Notes under the pieces: generated by a model
Told to the model about the DNA's origin: nothing
The model's database searches: none
The model's input: the letters and a program-made list of their open reading frames with translations, nothing else
Program-made: the position numbers and the translations under genes
In this document: in pieces, positions 1-5,066 of the stretch
Numbering within the stretch: the stretch's first letter is position 1
Layout: each line of letters opens with the position of its first letter
Assembly (NCBI GenBank): GCA_937925895.1
Contig: CALANC010000456.1
Span: forward strand, 1-5,066
Reading direction: 5' to 3'
DNA length: 5,066 nucleotides
DNA from: an uncultured Desulfobacterales bacterium
Lineage (GTDB): Bacteria; Desulfobacterota; Desulfobacteria; Desulfobacterales; UBA11574

Positions 1-221
1 TCCTCTAATATTTCAATTATATCCTGTTTGTACGAAGGGGGCGCATATAATTCTCCCCATCCCATTTGAAATTGAAACAATCCATCATAAGCCGTGTCAT
101 GAAACGATCGAATCCGGTGGGGAATGTTTTGTTCTTCCAAAATAGAGCCGATCAATTGAGCCTCGATTATATTGTCCAAAACTGAAACGCTAAAATATTC
201 ATCCCCCTGTTTCTCGGTCAT
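1..221 (-). CDS. Small DUF2007-like hypothetical protein, C-terminus cut off by the window edge
   Basis: Reading leftward from an ATG at 221-219 there is an open frame of 73 codons plus two bases with no stop before the window edge, so the gene is partial. The protein begins MTEKQGDEYFSVSVLDNI, followed by EAQLIGSILEEQNIPHRIRS (about residues 20-39) and a GWGELYAPP segment (54-62). The pattern 'inherit/select a residue pair, helix with LIxSxLEExxIP, then a short strand and a final helix' is that of small single-domain proteins of the DUF2007 type (putative signal-transducing family), usually under 100 residues. Its role is unknown. There is no signal peptide or membrane segment. It starts 51 bases after the tyrA stop on the same strand, so it may be the second gene of a tyrA transcript. 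A weak AAAGG lies 7 bases before the ATG. I am fairly sure it is coding and less sure of the family. Confidence 0.6.
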   Translation of the reverse strand, partial: MTEKQGDEYFSVSVLDNIIEAQLIGSILEEQNIPHRIRSFHDTAYDGLFQFQMGWGELYAPPSYKQDIIEILE

Positions 222-272
222 TTACAAGCCTTTGAGACCGCTTTAAAACGCCCTCTTTTGCCCAAATTCGGG

Positions 273-1463
273 TCAGAATCGTTCGATTAACTTGTCGATC
301 AAATAGGTACTTTCTCTCATCGCCTGCTCGCCAAACGGGCCGAACCACTCTGCTATTTTTTTGAATTCGTTACAGAACTTTTCTTTATCGCCGTTCTCGA
401 TCATGGTTAAATTTTCTGTTAAAGAGGCGAGATATTCTTTCAAAAGGGTTCGTCGTCCCCGTGAAGCAAATATGATTTCGGCATACAGTTCAGGATCCTG
501 GGCAAAAAGCCGTCCAACCATTCCCAGCTCCAGGCGATATATGGGGCTGGAGAATTCCAGTGTGCTGGACAAATCCACATGCTTTCGACGAAGAAATTGG
601 CCGAAGACGAACGTTGCGAAGTGCCTCAACGCTTGAACGATCGACATGACTTCATCATGCTCTTTAGCATTTACCTGTAAAATAATACTTCCCCAGGCGC
701 TGAATTGGTCAACAAGCCACTGACATGAGGGCATATTTCTTCCCGGTGTTACCACCACAATTTGTTTGTCCAAGGTTGATGTATTTGGACCAAAAAGCGG
801 GTGTAATCCAATGACCGGACCTTCATGTGCATCGAGCATTGCCTTTAAGGGTTGTTCCTTAATGCTGGTTATATCCGCCAAAACACAATTATCGGAAAGA
901 TATGGTCCAAGCTTATAGGCCACCGTGCGGGTTACTTCTATGGGCACACAGATAATCGCCAAATTGACTCCATCACAAAGTTTTTCAGCATTCGGCCAGT
1001 CATCTCGGTCCAAACTGCGCACAAAATAACCGGCATCTGAAAACCATCGTGCGAAGTATAGCCCCATACTACCCAGACCTCCAATGATAAGAACTGTTGC
1101 CCCGGAACGGATACCTTTTTGAGCAAGTCGGGCGGTTTGCTCCATTCGTGACTGGCGGAAAATTCGCCGGTAGAGTTCTTCAATGTAATCGGGATCAAGT
1201 CCTGATTCCATTCCCTGATTGCGGAGGTGAGAGATGACATTTTCTTCCCGGGCCGGGTGATAAACCGGCAAATTGTGGGCTCTTTTTAGCGCAACGACGC
1301 GCTCAACTTCTGCCTGCCGTTTCGAAAGCAAAGAAACAATCTCCCGGTCGATGATATCCAGTTGCTGTCTCAATTTTTCAAGTTTCTTCTCAACCTGATT
1401 GCTGATTGGATTCTGTTCAGACATCGAGGATACGTCTTTATTGTCATCAGATTCCTTAGTCAT
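273..1463 (-). CDS. tyrA: Bifunctional chorismate mutase / prephenate dehydrogenase (T-protein)
   Basis: This cytoplasmic enzyme converts chorismate to prephenate and then, with NAD+, oxidatively decarboxylates prephenate to 4-hydroxyphenylpyruvate, the tyrosine precursor. Residues about 25-108 are an AroQ-type chorismate mutase helix bundle: R32, R49, K60 and R72 match R9, R26, K37 and R49 of the E. coli T-protein. Residues about 121-396 are the dehydrogenase, with NAD loop GGLGSMG (128-134), acidic D152 after the second strand, catalytic-type H221 in GLHPLFGP, H281 in IQALRHFATF (E. coli H257, linked to tyrosine inhibition), and R310 and R318 in PIYRLEL/MVGRLFAQDP (E. coli R286 and R294). 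All key residues are present, so activity is expected. Length is 396, against 373 in E. coli; the extra part is a polar N-terminal tail of about 24 residues. The start is supported by AAGGTG seven bases upstream; M14 is the alternative. Likely first gene of an operon with the small gene downstream. Confidence 0.96.
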   Translation of the reverse strand: MTKESDDNKDVSSMSEQNPISNQVEKKLEKLRQQLDIIDREIVSLLSKRQAEVERVVALKRAHNLPVYHPAREENVISHLRNQGMESGLDPDYIEELYRRIFRQSRMEQTARLAQKGIRSGATVLIIGGLGSMGLYFARWFSDAGYFVRSLDRDDWPNAEKLCDGVNLAIICVPIEVTRTVAYKLGPYLSDNCVLADITSIKEQPLKAMLDAHEGPVIGLHPLFGPNTSTLDKQIVVVTPGRNMPSCQWLVDQFSAWGSIILQVNAKEHDEVMSIVQALRHFATFVFGQFLRRKHVDLSSTLEFSSPIYRLELGMVGRLFAQDPELYAEIIFASRGRRTLLKEYLASLTENLTMIENGDKEKFCNEFKKIAEWFGPFGEQAMRESTYLIDKLIERF

Positions 1464-1470
1464 TGAAATA

Positions 1471-1477
1471 CACCTTA
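1471..1477 (-). promoter_or_regulatory. Ribosome binding site of tyrA
   Basis: On the minus strand the bases read TAAGGTG, a strong match to the anti-Shine-Dalgarno complement, ending seven bases before the ATG at 1463-1461. This supports the upstream methionine over the internal one at residue 14 and therefore supports the polar N-terminal tail as translated. Confidence 0.65.
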
Positions 1478-1492
1478 CCGTATTGTAAAAAG

Positions 1493-1498
1493 ATTATA
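1493..1498 (-). promoter_or_regulatory. Probable -10 box of the tyrA promoter
   Basis: The minus strand reads TATAAT exactly, 29 bases upstream of the tyrA start codon. Transcription would begin near 1486, giving a short leader of about 23 bases that includes the ribosome binding site and leaves no room for an attenuator or riboswitch. No good -35 box lies 16-18 bases upstream (the best is GGCGAC), so the promoter may be weak or need an activator. A palindrome at 1524-1536 sits just upstream of where the -35 region would be. Confidence 0.4.
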
Positions 1499-1523
1499 CA
1501 CTTAAAAACATTGGGTCGCCTCG

Positions 1524-1536
1524 CCAATTAAATTGG
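1524..1536. promoter_or_regulatory. Short perfect palindrome upstream of tyrA, possible operator
   Basis: The bases CCAATT-A-AATTGG form two perfect six-base inverted arms around one central base, about 38-50 bases upstream of the inferred tyrA transcription start. The position would suit an activator or repressor site. Palindromes this short also arise by chance in a 5 kb window, and I recognise no specific regulator consensus in it. Confidence 0.2.
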
Positions 1537-1542
1537 AGAAGA

Positions 1543-1703
1543 GGGTCCGGGGATTCAAGGGGTCAAGGGTCCAAGTGTTTGTTATCCAACGATTTTATCA
1601 TCGCCTTTAGCACCCTCTAAACTTTTTCTTTTGCCGTACTTTCAGATATCTGTCATTCTGGAGCATTTCACTTGAGTCCTTGAAACCTTGGCCCCTTGAA
1701 CCC
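1543..1703. repeat. Inverted-repeat element with arms built of tandem octamers
   Basis: The left arm (1543-1577) reads as octamers GGGTCCGG, GGATTCAA, GGGGTCAA, GGGTCCAA and then GTG. The right arm (1669-1703), on the opposite strand, reads GGGTTCAA, GGGGCCAA, GGTTTCAA, GGACTCAA and then GTG. Both arms are thus four units of about GGNNYCAA in strict 8-base phase, each ending in GTG facing a 91-base centre (1578-1668). Full-length pairing matches 24 of 35 positions. Shifting one unit (1551-1574 against 1680-1703) gives 20 of 24. The centre codes for nothing I recognise. It resembles a REP/MITE-like non-coding repeat, but no terminal target duplication or transposase is visible. The arithmetic was done by eye from the bases. 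Confidence 0.6.
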
Positions 1704-1773
1704 TTTGTGGATCACTCCGAGCGTTTTGGAGATGATCCAAACATTGTTGATTCATATCATTTCTGTCAAGTGA

Positions 1774-1790
1774 TTGGCAAGGGTAAGGCA
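1774..1790 (+). promoter_or_regulatory. Weak sigma-54-like promoter candidate
   Basis: The sequence TTGGCAAGGGTAAGGCA has the invariant GG and GC of a -24/-12 promoter at the correct 10-base spacing and matches the wider consensus except at three positions (the C after TGGCA and the two Ts before GCA). A start near 1801 would give the lipoprotein gene a leader of about 175 bases. Matches this good are expected several times by chance in 5 kb, and no activator site is recognised, so this is only a candidate. Confidence 0.15.
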
Positions 1791-1835
1791 GTAAAAAGAA
1801 ATTAGACTTGAAACCGCTTTTAAATGCTCACCAAC

Positions 1836-1864
1836 TTGACCTTGCCTTTGTTGTCAAATAAGAG
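1836..1864 (+). promoter_or_regulatory. Weak sigma-70-like promoter candidate for the lipoprotein gene
   Basis: TTGACC at 1836-1841 is a good -35 match, and 17 bases later TAAGAG at 1859-1864 is a poor -10 match (three of six). Transcription would start near 1871, about 105 bases before the chosen start codon. If this is the promoter, the in-frame ATG at 1874 would be almost at the transcript's 5' end with no ribosome binding site, which fits initiation at 1976. Confidence 0.2.
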
Positions 1865-1879
1865 TAAACAAAAATGGTG

Positions 1880-1895
1880 CAGAGGACCAGAGGTC
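1880..1895 (+). repeat. Two-copy tandem octamer
   Basis: CAGAGGAC (1880-1887) is followed directly by CAGAGGTC (1888-1895), matching at seven of eight positions, and then by a diverged AGGGATTC. It lies in the stretch that would encode the N-terminal extension of the lipoprotein if translation began at 1874. The repeat suggests that this stretch is non-coding. Confidence 0.3.
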
Positions 1896-1962
1896 AGGGA
1901 TTCTTCCCGTTGGGGTTCGAACGAGATCCGGGTATGATTTATTTTTCTAGTGAGACAAGCTC

Positions 1963-1967
1963 AGAGG
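1963..1967 (+). promoter_or_regulatory. Ribosome binding site deciding the lipoprotein start
   Basis: AGAGG ends eight bases before the ATG at 1976-1978, a normal spacing. The earlier in-frame ATGs at 1874 and 1934 have no comparable purine-rich site, and only the 1976 start puts a lipoprotein signal peptide at the N-terminus. Confidence 0.5.
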
Positions 1968-1975
1968 CCTCATTT

Positions 1976-3895
1976 ATGAAACTTAAACCTATCATTGCTG
2001 TGCTAATTGCAGTCACGTTGTTATGGGGGTGCGCCCCGAAAATTGTTTATGAAAAAGTTAGTCCTGATGAACATCTTTTCTCGAAAGCTGAAAAAATGTT
2101 CCAGGCAAAAAAATATGAAAGGGCGCTGGACAAATTCAACGACTTTCTTGCCAGGTTTCCATATAGCCCTCAGGCCGATGCCGCCGTGATGAATACAGGA
2201 TTTATTTATACTGCTCTTGGAGAAAAAACAAAAGCGCTCAATGCCTATGAACGCTTGTTGATTGAATATCCGGAAAGTCCTCTTGTCCCGGATGCCAAAA
2301 TTCAAATACTCCTGATATATTACGACCAGGGTGAATTCATTAAAGTGATCGATCAAGCAACCGGGTTTCTCGCAGAAACGGATTCAATTGCTCACATTTT
2401 CAAAACATATCTACTTCTGGGGGACACTTATCTGGCTGTTGGTATCCCCACGGATGCGGTTGGTTACTATGATAAGGCTTTAAAAATATCGGAAATTCCG
2501 GAAAAAGAAACCATAATACCAAAACTTAAAGAAGCGATAAGGCAGCTTGAATCTGGTGGCATCGAATTTCTTTTAAGCCGTACGACAGATAAGATCACGA
2601 CAGGCTATTTGATGTATCAAATTGGGCTCAACAATGCCGATGAAGAAAAATATGAAGAGGCTTTAAACATTCTGTCCGAATTGATTGACAAGTTTCCAGA
2701 TCACGAAATTATAAAAGAGGTAGAAAATCTTCTAGCGGAAATCAAAAAGAAATCTGTTTATAGTCGTTATACCATAGGATGTTTGCTTCCTTTAAGCGGG
2801 TCTTATAAAACATACGGTAACAGAGCTTTAAAAGGTGTCGAACTTGCCTTGAATCGGTTCAGTGCCCAGAATACACACCCCTCCATAAAAATTGTCATCA
2901 AGGATACGGGATCAGACCCTGTTAGAGCCGTGCTTGCTGTAATGGAATTGTTAAATGAAAACGTCGCTGCTATTATCGGCCCGATCATTACTGCAGAACC
3001 TGCCGCCATGGAAGCGCAGAAAAGAGGAGTACCCATACTCACATTAACACAGAAAGGTAATATCTCGAAAATCGGAGATTATGTGTTCAGAAATTTCTTC
3101 ACTCCCGCCATGCAGGTGAAGACGTTGGTATCTTTTGCTGTAGAAGAGCTCGGATTAAAGACTTTCGCAATTTTATACCCTGAAGAAAATTATGGTCGGA
3201 CCTTTATGAATCTTTTTTGGGATGAAGTCATCGCCTATGGCGGAAGCGTTGTCGGTGTCGAATCATACCATTCGGAACATACCGATTTTGCCGATCCTAT
3301 TAAAAAATTGGTCGGTCTCTATTATGAATTGCCTGACGATCTAAAAGATGTAACCACATCCCTTAGAAGTACACCGGCACTCGCCAAGGATTCCCCGACA
3401 CCAATTATTGATTTTGACGCTATTTTCATTCCCGATGCCCCTAAAAAAGCAGGCCTAATAATTCCTCAACTTGCTTTTTATGATGTGGACGATATTTATC
3501 TACTGGGAACCAATTTGTGGCATTCCGAGAGTCTGATCAAGATGACCCGACGATATATTCAGGACGCAATTTTAACGGATGGTTTCTTTGCCGAAAGCGC
3601 CTCGGAACATGTCGCTGAATTTGTCAGGAATTTCCAGGAAGTTTTCGGCCAAAAGCCGGAATTCATTGAAGCTGTTGCTTATGATTCAGCCATGGAATTG
3701 TTCAAATTGGTCAGCAGGCCCGATGTTCGATTTAGAAGTACACTAAAAAATAAACTCAAAACGCTCACCGACTTTCAGGGTGTCACAGCGTTGACTTCAT
3801 TTGATAGCGAGGGAGATATCCAGAAAAATTTGTATCTTCTTCAGATCAAAGGTGACCGATTTGTTGAACGGGGACGTTTGAGAGAGGTGCCCTAG
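1976..3895 (+). CDS. TPR plus periplasmic-binding-fold lipoprotein, LpoA-like penicillin-binding protein activator
   Basis: A 639-residue envelope lipoprotein. Residues 1-18 form a lipoprotein signal peptide (MKLK, hydrophobic core, lipobox LWG-C19); alanine at +2 favours the outer membrane by the Lol rule known from enterics. Residues about 33-105 carry two clear TPR-like helix pairs of BamD/YfiO flavour (FSKAEKMFQAKKYERALDKF; ALGEKTKALNAYERL), with further TPR-like pairs near 143-175 and 213-245. Residues about 264-630 form a type I periplasmic binding fold (Peripla_BP_6/LppC type): IGCLLPLSGSYKTYGNRALK, then AAIIGPIIT and DFDAIFIPDAPK. The architecture and length resemble E. coli LpoA (about 678 residues), which activates PBP1A from the outer membrane. 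The frame is open upstream to 1874, but 1976 gives a proper signal peptide and ribosome binding site. Its stop overlaps that of the convergent phosphofructokinase gene. An amino-acid or other ligand-binding role is the alternative; the PBP partner is inferred. Confidence 0.85.
   Translation: MKLKPIIAVLIAVTLLWGCAPKIVYEKVSPDEHLFSKAEKMFQAKKYERALDKFNDFLARFPYSPQADAAVMNTGFIYTALGEKTKALNAYERLLIEYPESPLVPDAKIQILLIYYDQGEFIKVIDQATGFLAETDSIAHIFKTYLLLGDTYLAVGIPTDAVGYYDKALKISEIPEKETIIPKLKEAIRQLESGGIEFLLSRTTDKITTGYLMYQIGLNNADEEKYEEALNILSELIDKFPDHEIIKEVENLLAEIKKKSVYSRYTIGCLLPLSGSYKTYGNRALKGVELALNRFSAQNTHPSIKIVIKDTGSDPVRAVLAVMELLNENVAAIIGPIITAEPAAMEAQKRGVPILTLTQKGNISKIGDYVFRNFFTPAMQVKTLVSFAVEELGLKTFAILYPEENYGRTFMNLFWDEVIAYGGSVVGVESYHSEHTDFADPIKKLVGLYYELPDDLKDVTTSLRSTPALAKDSPTPIIDFDAIFIPDAPKKAGLIIPQLAFYDVDDIYLLGTNLWHSESLIKMTRRYIQDAILTDGFFAESASEHVAEFVRNFQEVFGQKPEFIEAVAYDSAMELFKLVSRPDVRFRSTLKNKLKTLTDFQGVTALTSFDSEGDIQKNLYLLQIKGDRFVERGRLREVP
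3892..3895. other. Shared palindromic CTAG holding both convergent stop codons
   Basis: The lipoprotein gene ends with TAG at 3893-3895 and the phosphofructokinase gene ends with TAG at 3894-3892 on the other strand, so the two genes overlap by the four bases CTAG. There is no intergenic space for a terminator. Any termination must occur inside the opposing gene or depend on Rho. Confidence 0.9.
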
Positions 3896-5061
3896 TCATT
3901 CTTTAATGAACCCTGGCCCGTTGCTCCCAGCACACTGAGCCATAACTTGCCTTTAGGGTTGATCTGTTTGCGCTTGCCTGCCGATGCAATTATTGGAATA
4001 TGTACAAAGCTATTGTTCCAATGCCCAATGAGAAGTTTTGTCTTTCCTGCCATGCCGGCATGAACAGCATCGCGCCCTAGGAAACTACAGTATACATGAT
4101 CGTTGGCGTTTGCCGGTAAACTCCTTATTAAATAGCTAGGGTCAATGTATTTAAGAGAAATGTCCAGGTTTTTTTTAGAGAAGTAGGCCAATATGACATC
4201 TTTAAGGAAAAGGCCTATATCTTTGGGTTTGATATTGCCGGATTCATCAAGGTCAGCTGCTTCGTCTGTAAAAAATTTTTGCCCCGCACCTTCAGCCACC
4301 ACAATAACGGCATGTCCCCTCCCCTGCAGGCGCTTTTCAAGGGTTGCCAGCAAGCCGTTTGGTCCTTCTAAGTCAAAATCTACCTCTGGTACAAGGACAA
4401 AGTTTACATCTTGTTGAGCCAGCGTGCTAGTTGCTGCAATAAAACCTGAATGCCTTCCCATAAGTTTAATCAAACCAATGCCGTTAGGATATCCAGCCGA
4501 TTCATTATGAGCTCCCTTTATAGCCTGTGTTGCAACATCAACGGCTGTGTCGAAACCAAAAGAGCGCGATACCAAATAAATATCATTATCAATTGTTTTC
4601 GGCACCCCAACAACACTTATCTTCAAATTTCTTTCCATTATGGCATCTGCAATTTTGGTAGCTGCCATGAGCGTGCCGTCTCCCCCAATCATAAACAAGA
4701 TGCCGATGTTTGCCCTTTCCAAAGTGTCTACTACCTCTTCTATAGGTTGAGGTCCCCTCGAAGAGCCAAGAATCGAACCGCCCATGTCGAGTATGTCTAC
4801 AACAGTTTTGGGTTTAAGGTCTACAATATCGTGTCCATATTTCGGGATAAAACCCTGAAGACCGTATTTAAACCCACAAATATTATTTACACCGTAACCA
4901 TAGTAAAGTTCCAGGACGATTGCCCGGATGATATCGTTCAGACCCGGGCACAAGCCGCCGCAAGTAACAAGTCCACACCTAAGTTTGCTCGGATCAAAAT
5001 ATATTTTGCTTCTGGGCCCGGCAAGTTCAAAGCAACGAAAATCCTTTTTTTCTTGGATCAT
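3892..5061 (-). CDS. pfkA: 6-phosphofructokinase, ATP-type, long plant/spirochaete-like subfamily
   Basis: This cytoplasmic enzyme phosphorylates fructose 6-phosphate to the 1,6-bisphosphate in glycolysis. The 389 residues carry the family motifs in order: TCGGLCPGLNDIIRAI (33-48), GSSRGPQP (99-106), GGDGT (126-130), PKTIDND with catalytic-type D158 (154-160), MGRHSGFIA (201-209), PEVDF (225-229), EGAGQ (257-261) and YIDPSYLIRS (305-314). In E. coli numbering the phosphodonor positions are G104 and K124. G104 (GGDGT, not GGDDS) points to ATP, while the lysine in PKTIDND is shared with pyrophosphate enzymes and plant ATP enzymes. It is longer than E. coli PfkA (320). The first residues (MIQEKKDFRCFELAGPR) leave little before the core, and only five bases of sequence lie upstream, so the true start could be beyond the edge. 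No ribosome binding site is visible. The symbol follows the family; donor specificity is inferred. Confidence 0.92.
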   Translation of the reverse strand: MIQEKKDFRCFELAGPRSKIYFDPSKLRCGLVTCGGLCPGLNDIIRAIVLELYYGYGVNNICGFKYGLQGFIPKYGHDIVDLKPKTVVDILDMGGSILGSSRGPQPIEEVVDTLERANIGILFMIGGDGTLMAATKIADAIMERNLKISVVGVPKTIDNDIYLVSRSFGFDTAVDVATQAIKGAHNESAGYPNGIGLIKLMGRHSGFIAATSTLAQQDVNFVLVPEVDFDLEGPNGLLATLEKRLQGRGHAVIVVAEGAGQKFFTDEAADLDESGNIKPKDIGLFLKDVILAYFSKKNLDISLKYIDPSYLIRSLPANANDHVYCSFLGRDAVHAGMAGKTKLLIGHWNNSFVHIPIIASAGKRKQINPKGKLWLSVLGATGQGSLKND

Positions 5062-5066
5062 GCTTA

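Larger units (their letters stand above)
1464..1975. other. Divergent intergenic region between tyrA and the lipoprotein gene
   Basis: About 510 bases separate the two divergently read genes. No reading frame here resembles a protein. The stretch contains the tyrA promoter candidate (1493-1498), a short palindrome (1524-1536), the octamer-built inverted-repeat element (1543-1703), a weak sigma-54-like sequence (1774-1790) and a two-copy octamer (1880-1895). The last 102 bases (1874-1975) are open in frame with the lipoprotein gene, but I treat them as untranslated. I see no tRNA, riboswitch or clear rho-independent terminator. Confidence 0.7.

Noticed and set aside
261..272. Near-palindrome CCCAAATTCGGG just after the tyrA stop as a terminator
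   Set aside because: There is no room for a hairpin loop and no run of T follows, so it is not a rho-independent terminator.
361..1240. Open frames overlapping tyrA at 361-636, 852-1040 and 938-1240
   Set aside because: They overlap a gene with strong family motifs throughout, and their translations show no recognisable domain.
1643..1652. Ten-base perfect palindrome CAGATATCTG in the centre of the repeat element
   Set aside because: A ten-base palindrome is expected a few times by chance in a 5 kb window, and there is no loop for an RNA hairpin and no nearby promoter.
1776..1846. GGCAAGG at 1776-1782 facing CCTTGCC at 1840-1846
   Set aside because: Only seven bases pair perfectly and the match breaks on both sides. 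It may be a degenerate relative of the CAAG-rich element but cannot be supported.
1911..1930. GGTTCGAAC resembling a tRNA T-loop
   Set aside because: The five bases on either side do not form a T-stem, and no acceptor, D or anticodon arms can be found nearby.
1874..1975. In-frame N-terminal extension of 34 residues on the lipoprotein gene
   Set aside because: It would bury the signal peptide, has no ribosome binding site at 1874, and contains a tandem octamer typical of spacer DNA. The start at 1976 has both a ribosome binding site and a lipobox-bearing signal.
2007..3042. Open frames overlapping the lipoprotein gene at 2007-2189, 2021-2356 and 2803-3042
   Set aside because: They are out-of-frame shadows of the TPR and binding-fold coding sequence, with no independent start signals or domains.
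3445..3481. AAAAAGCA and TGCTTTTT as a terminator-like hairpin
   Set aside because: It lies well inside the lipoprotein coding region, with an AT-rich stem and a loop of about 20 bases; its codons encode ordinary conserved-looking sequence.
4193..4417. Plus-strand open frame within the phosphofructokinase gene
   Set aside because: The minus-strand frame carries conserved PFK motifs across this stretch; the plus-strand product is low-complexity and basic, as expected of a shadow.

Overview
The window looks like ordinary chromosome from a Gram-negative bacterium. I suspect Desulfobacterota (Desulfobacterales-like). The reasons are the combination of an enteric-style fused chorismate mutase/prephenate dehydrogenase, an outer-membrane-type lipoprotein joining TPRs to a periplasmic binding fold, and a plant/spirochaete-like long phosphofructokinase. 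The lineage is inferred from family resemblance recalled from memory, not from a search.

Layout, left to right. Positions 1-221 (minus) hold the first 73 codons of a small DUF2007-like protein that runs off the left edge. Positions 273-1463 (minus) hold tyrA, a complete bifunctional T-protein. It lies 51 bases upstream of the small gene in the same direction, so the two may be co-transcribed from a promoter near 1493-1498. Positions 1464-1975 are a divergent intergenic region of about 510 bases with no convincing gene. It contains a 161-base element whose two inverted arms are each built from four tandem octamers (consensus GGNNYCAA). Positions 1976-3895 (plus) hold a 639-residue lipoprotein with N-terminal TPRs and a C-terminal type I periplasmic binding fold, resembling LpoA-type penicillin-binding-protein activators. 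Positions 3892-5061 (minus) hold an ATP-type 6-phosphofructokinase whose start lies five bases from the right edge.

The genes serve separate jobs: tyrosine biosynthesis, cell-envelope or peptidoglycan maintenance, and glycolysis. Only tyrA and the small gene downstream look like an operon. The lipoprotein and phosphofructokinase genes converge and share a palindromic CTAG in which both stop codons lie, leaving no space for a terminator between them.

I found no RNA gene, CRISPR array, transposase, phage gene or defence-like cluster. The most unusual structure is the octamer-built inverted repeat in the 1464-1975 gap. I do not see evidence for a new multi-gene system.
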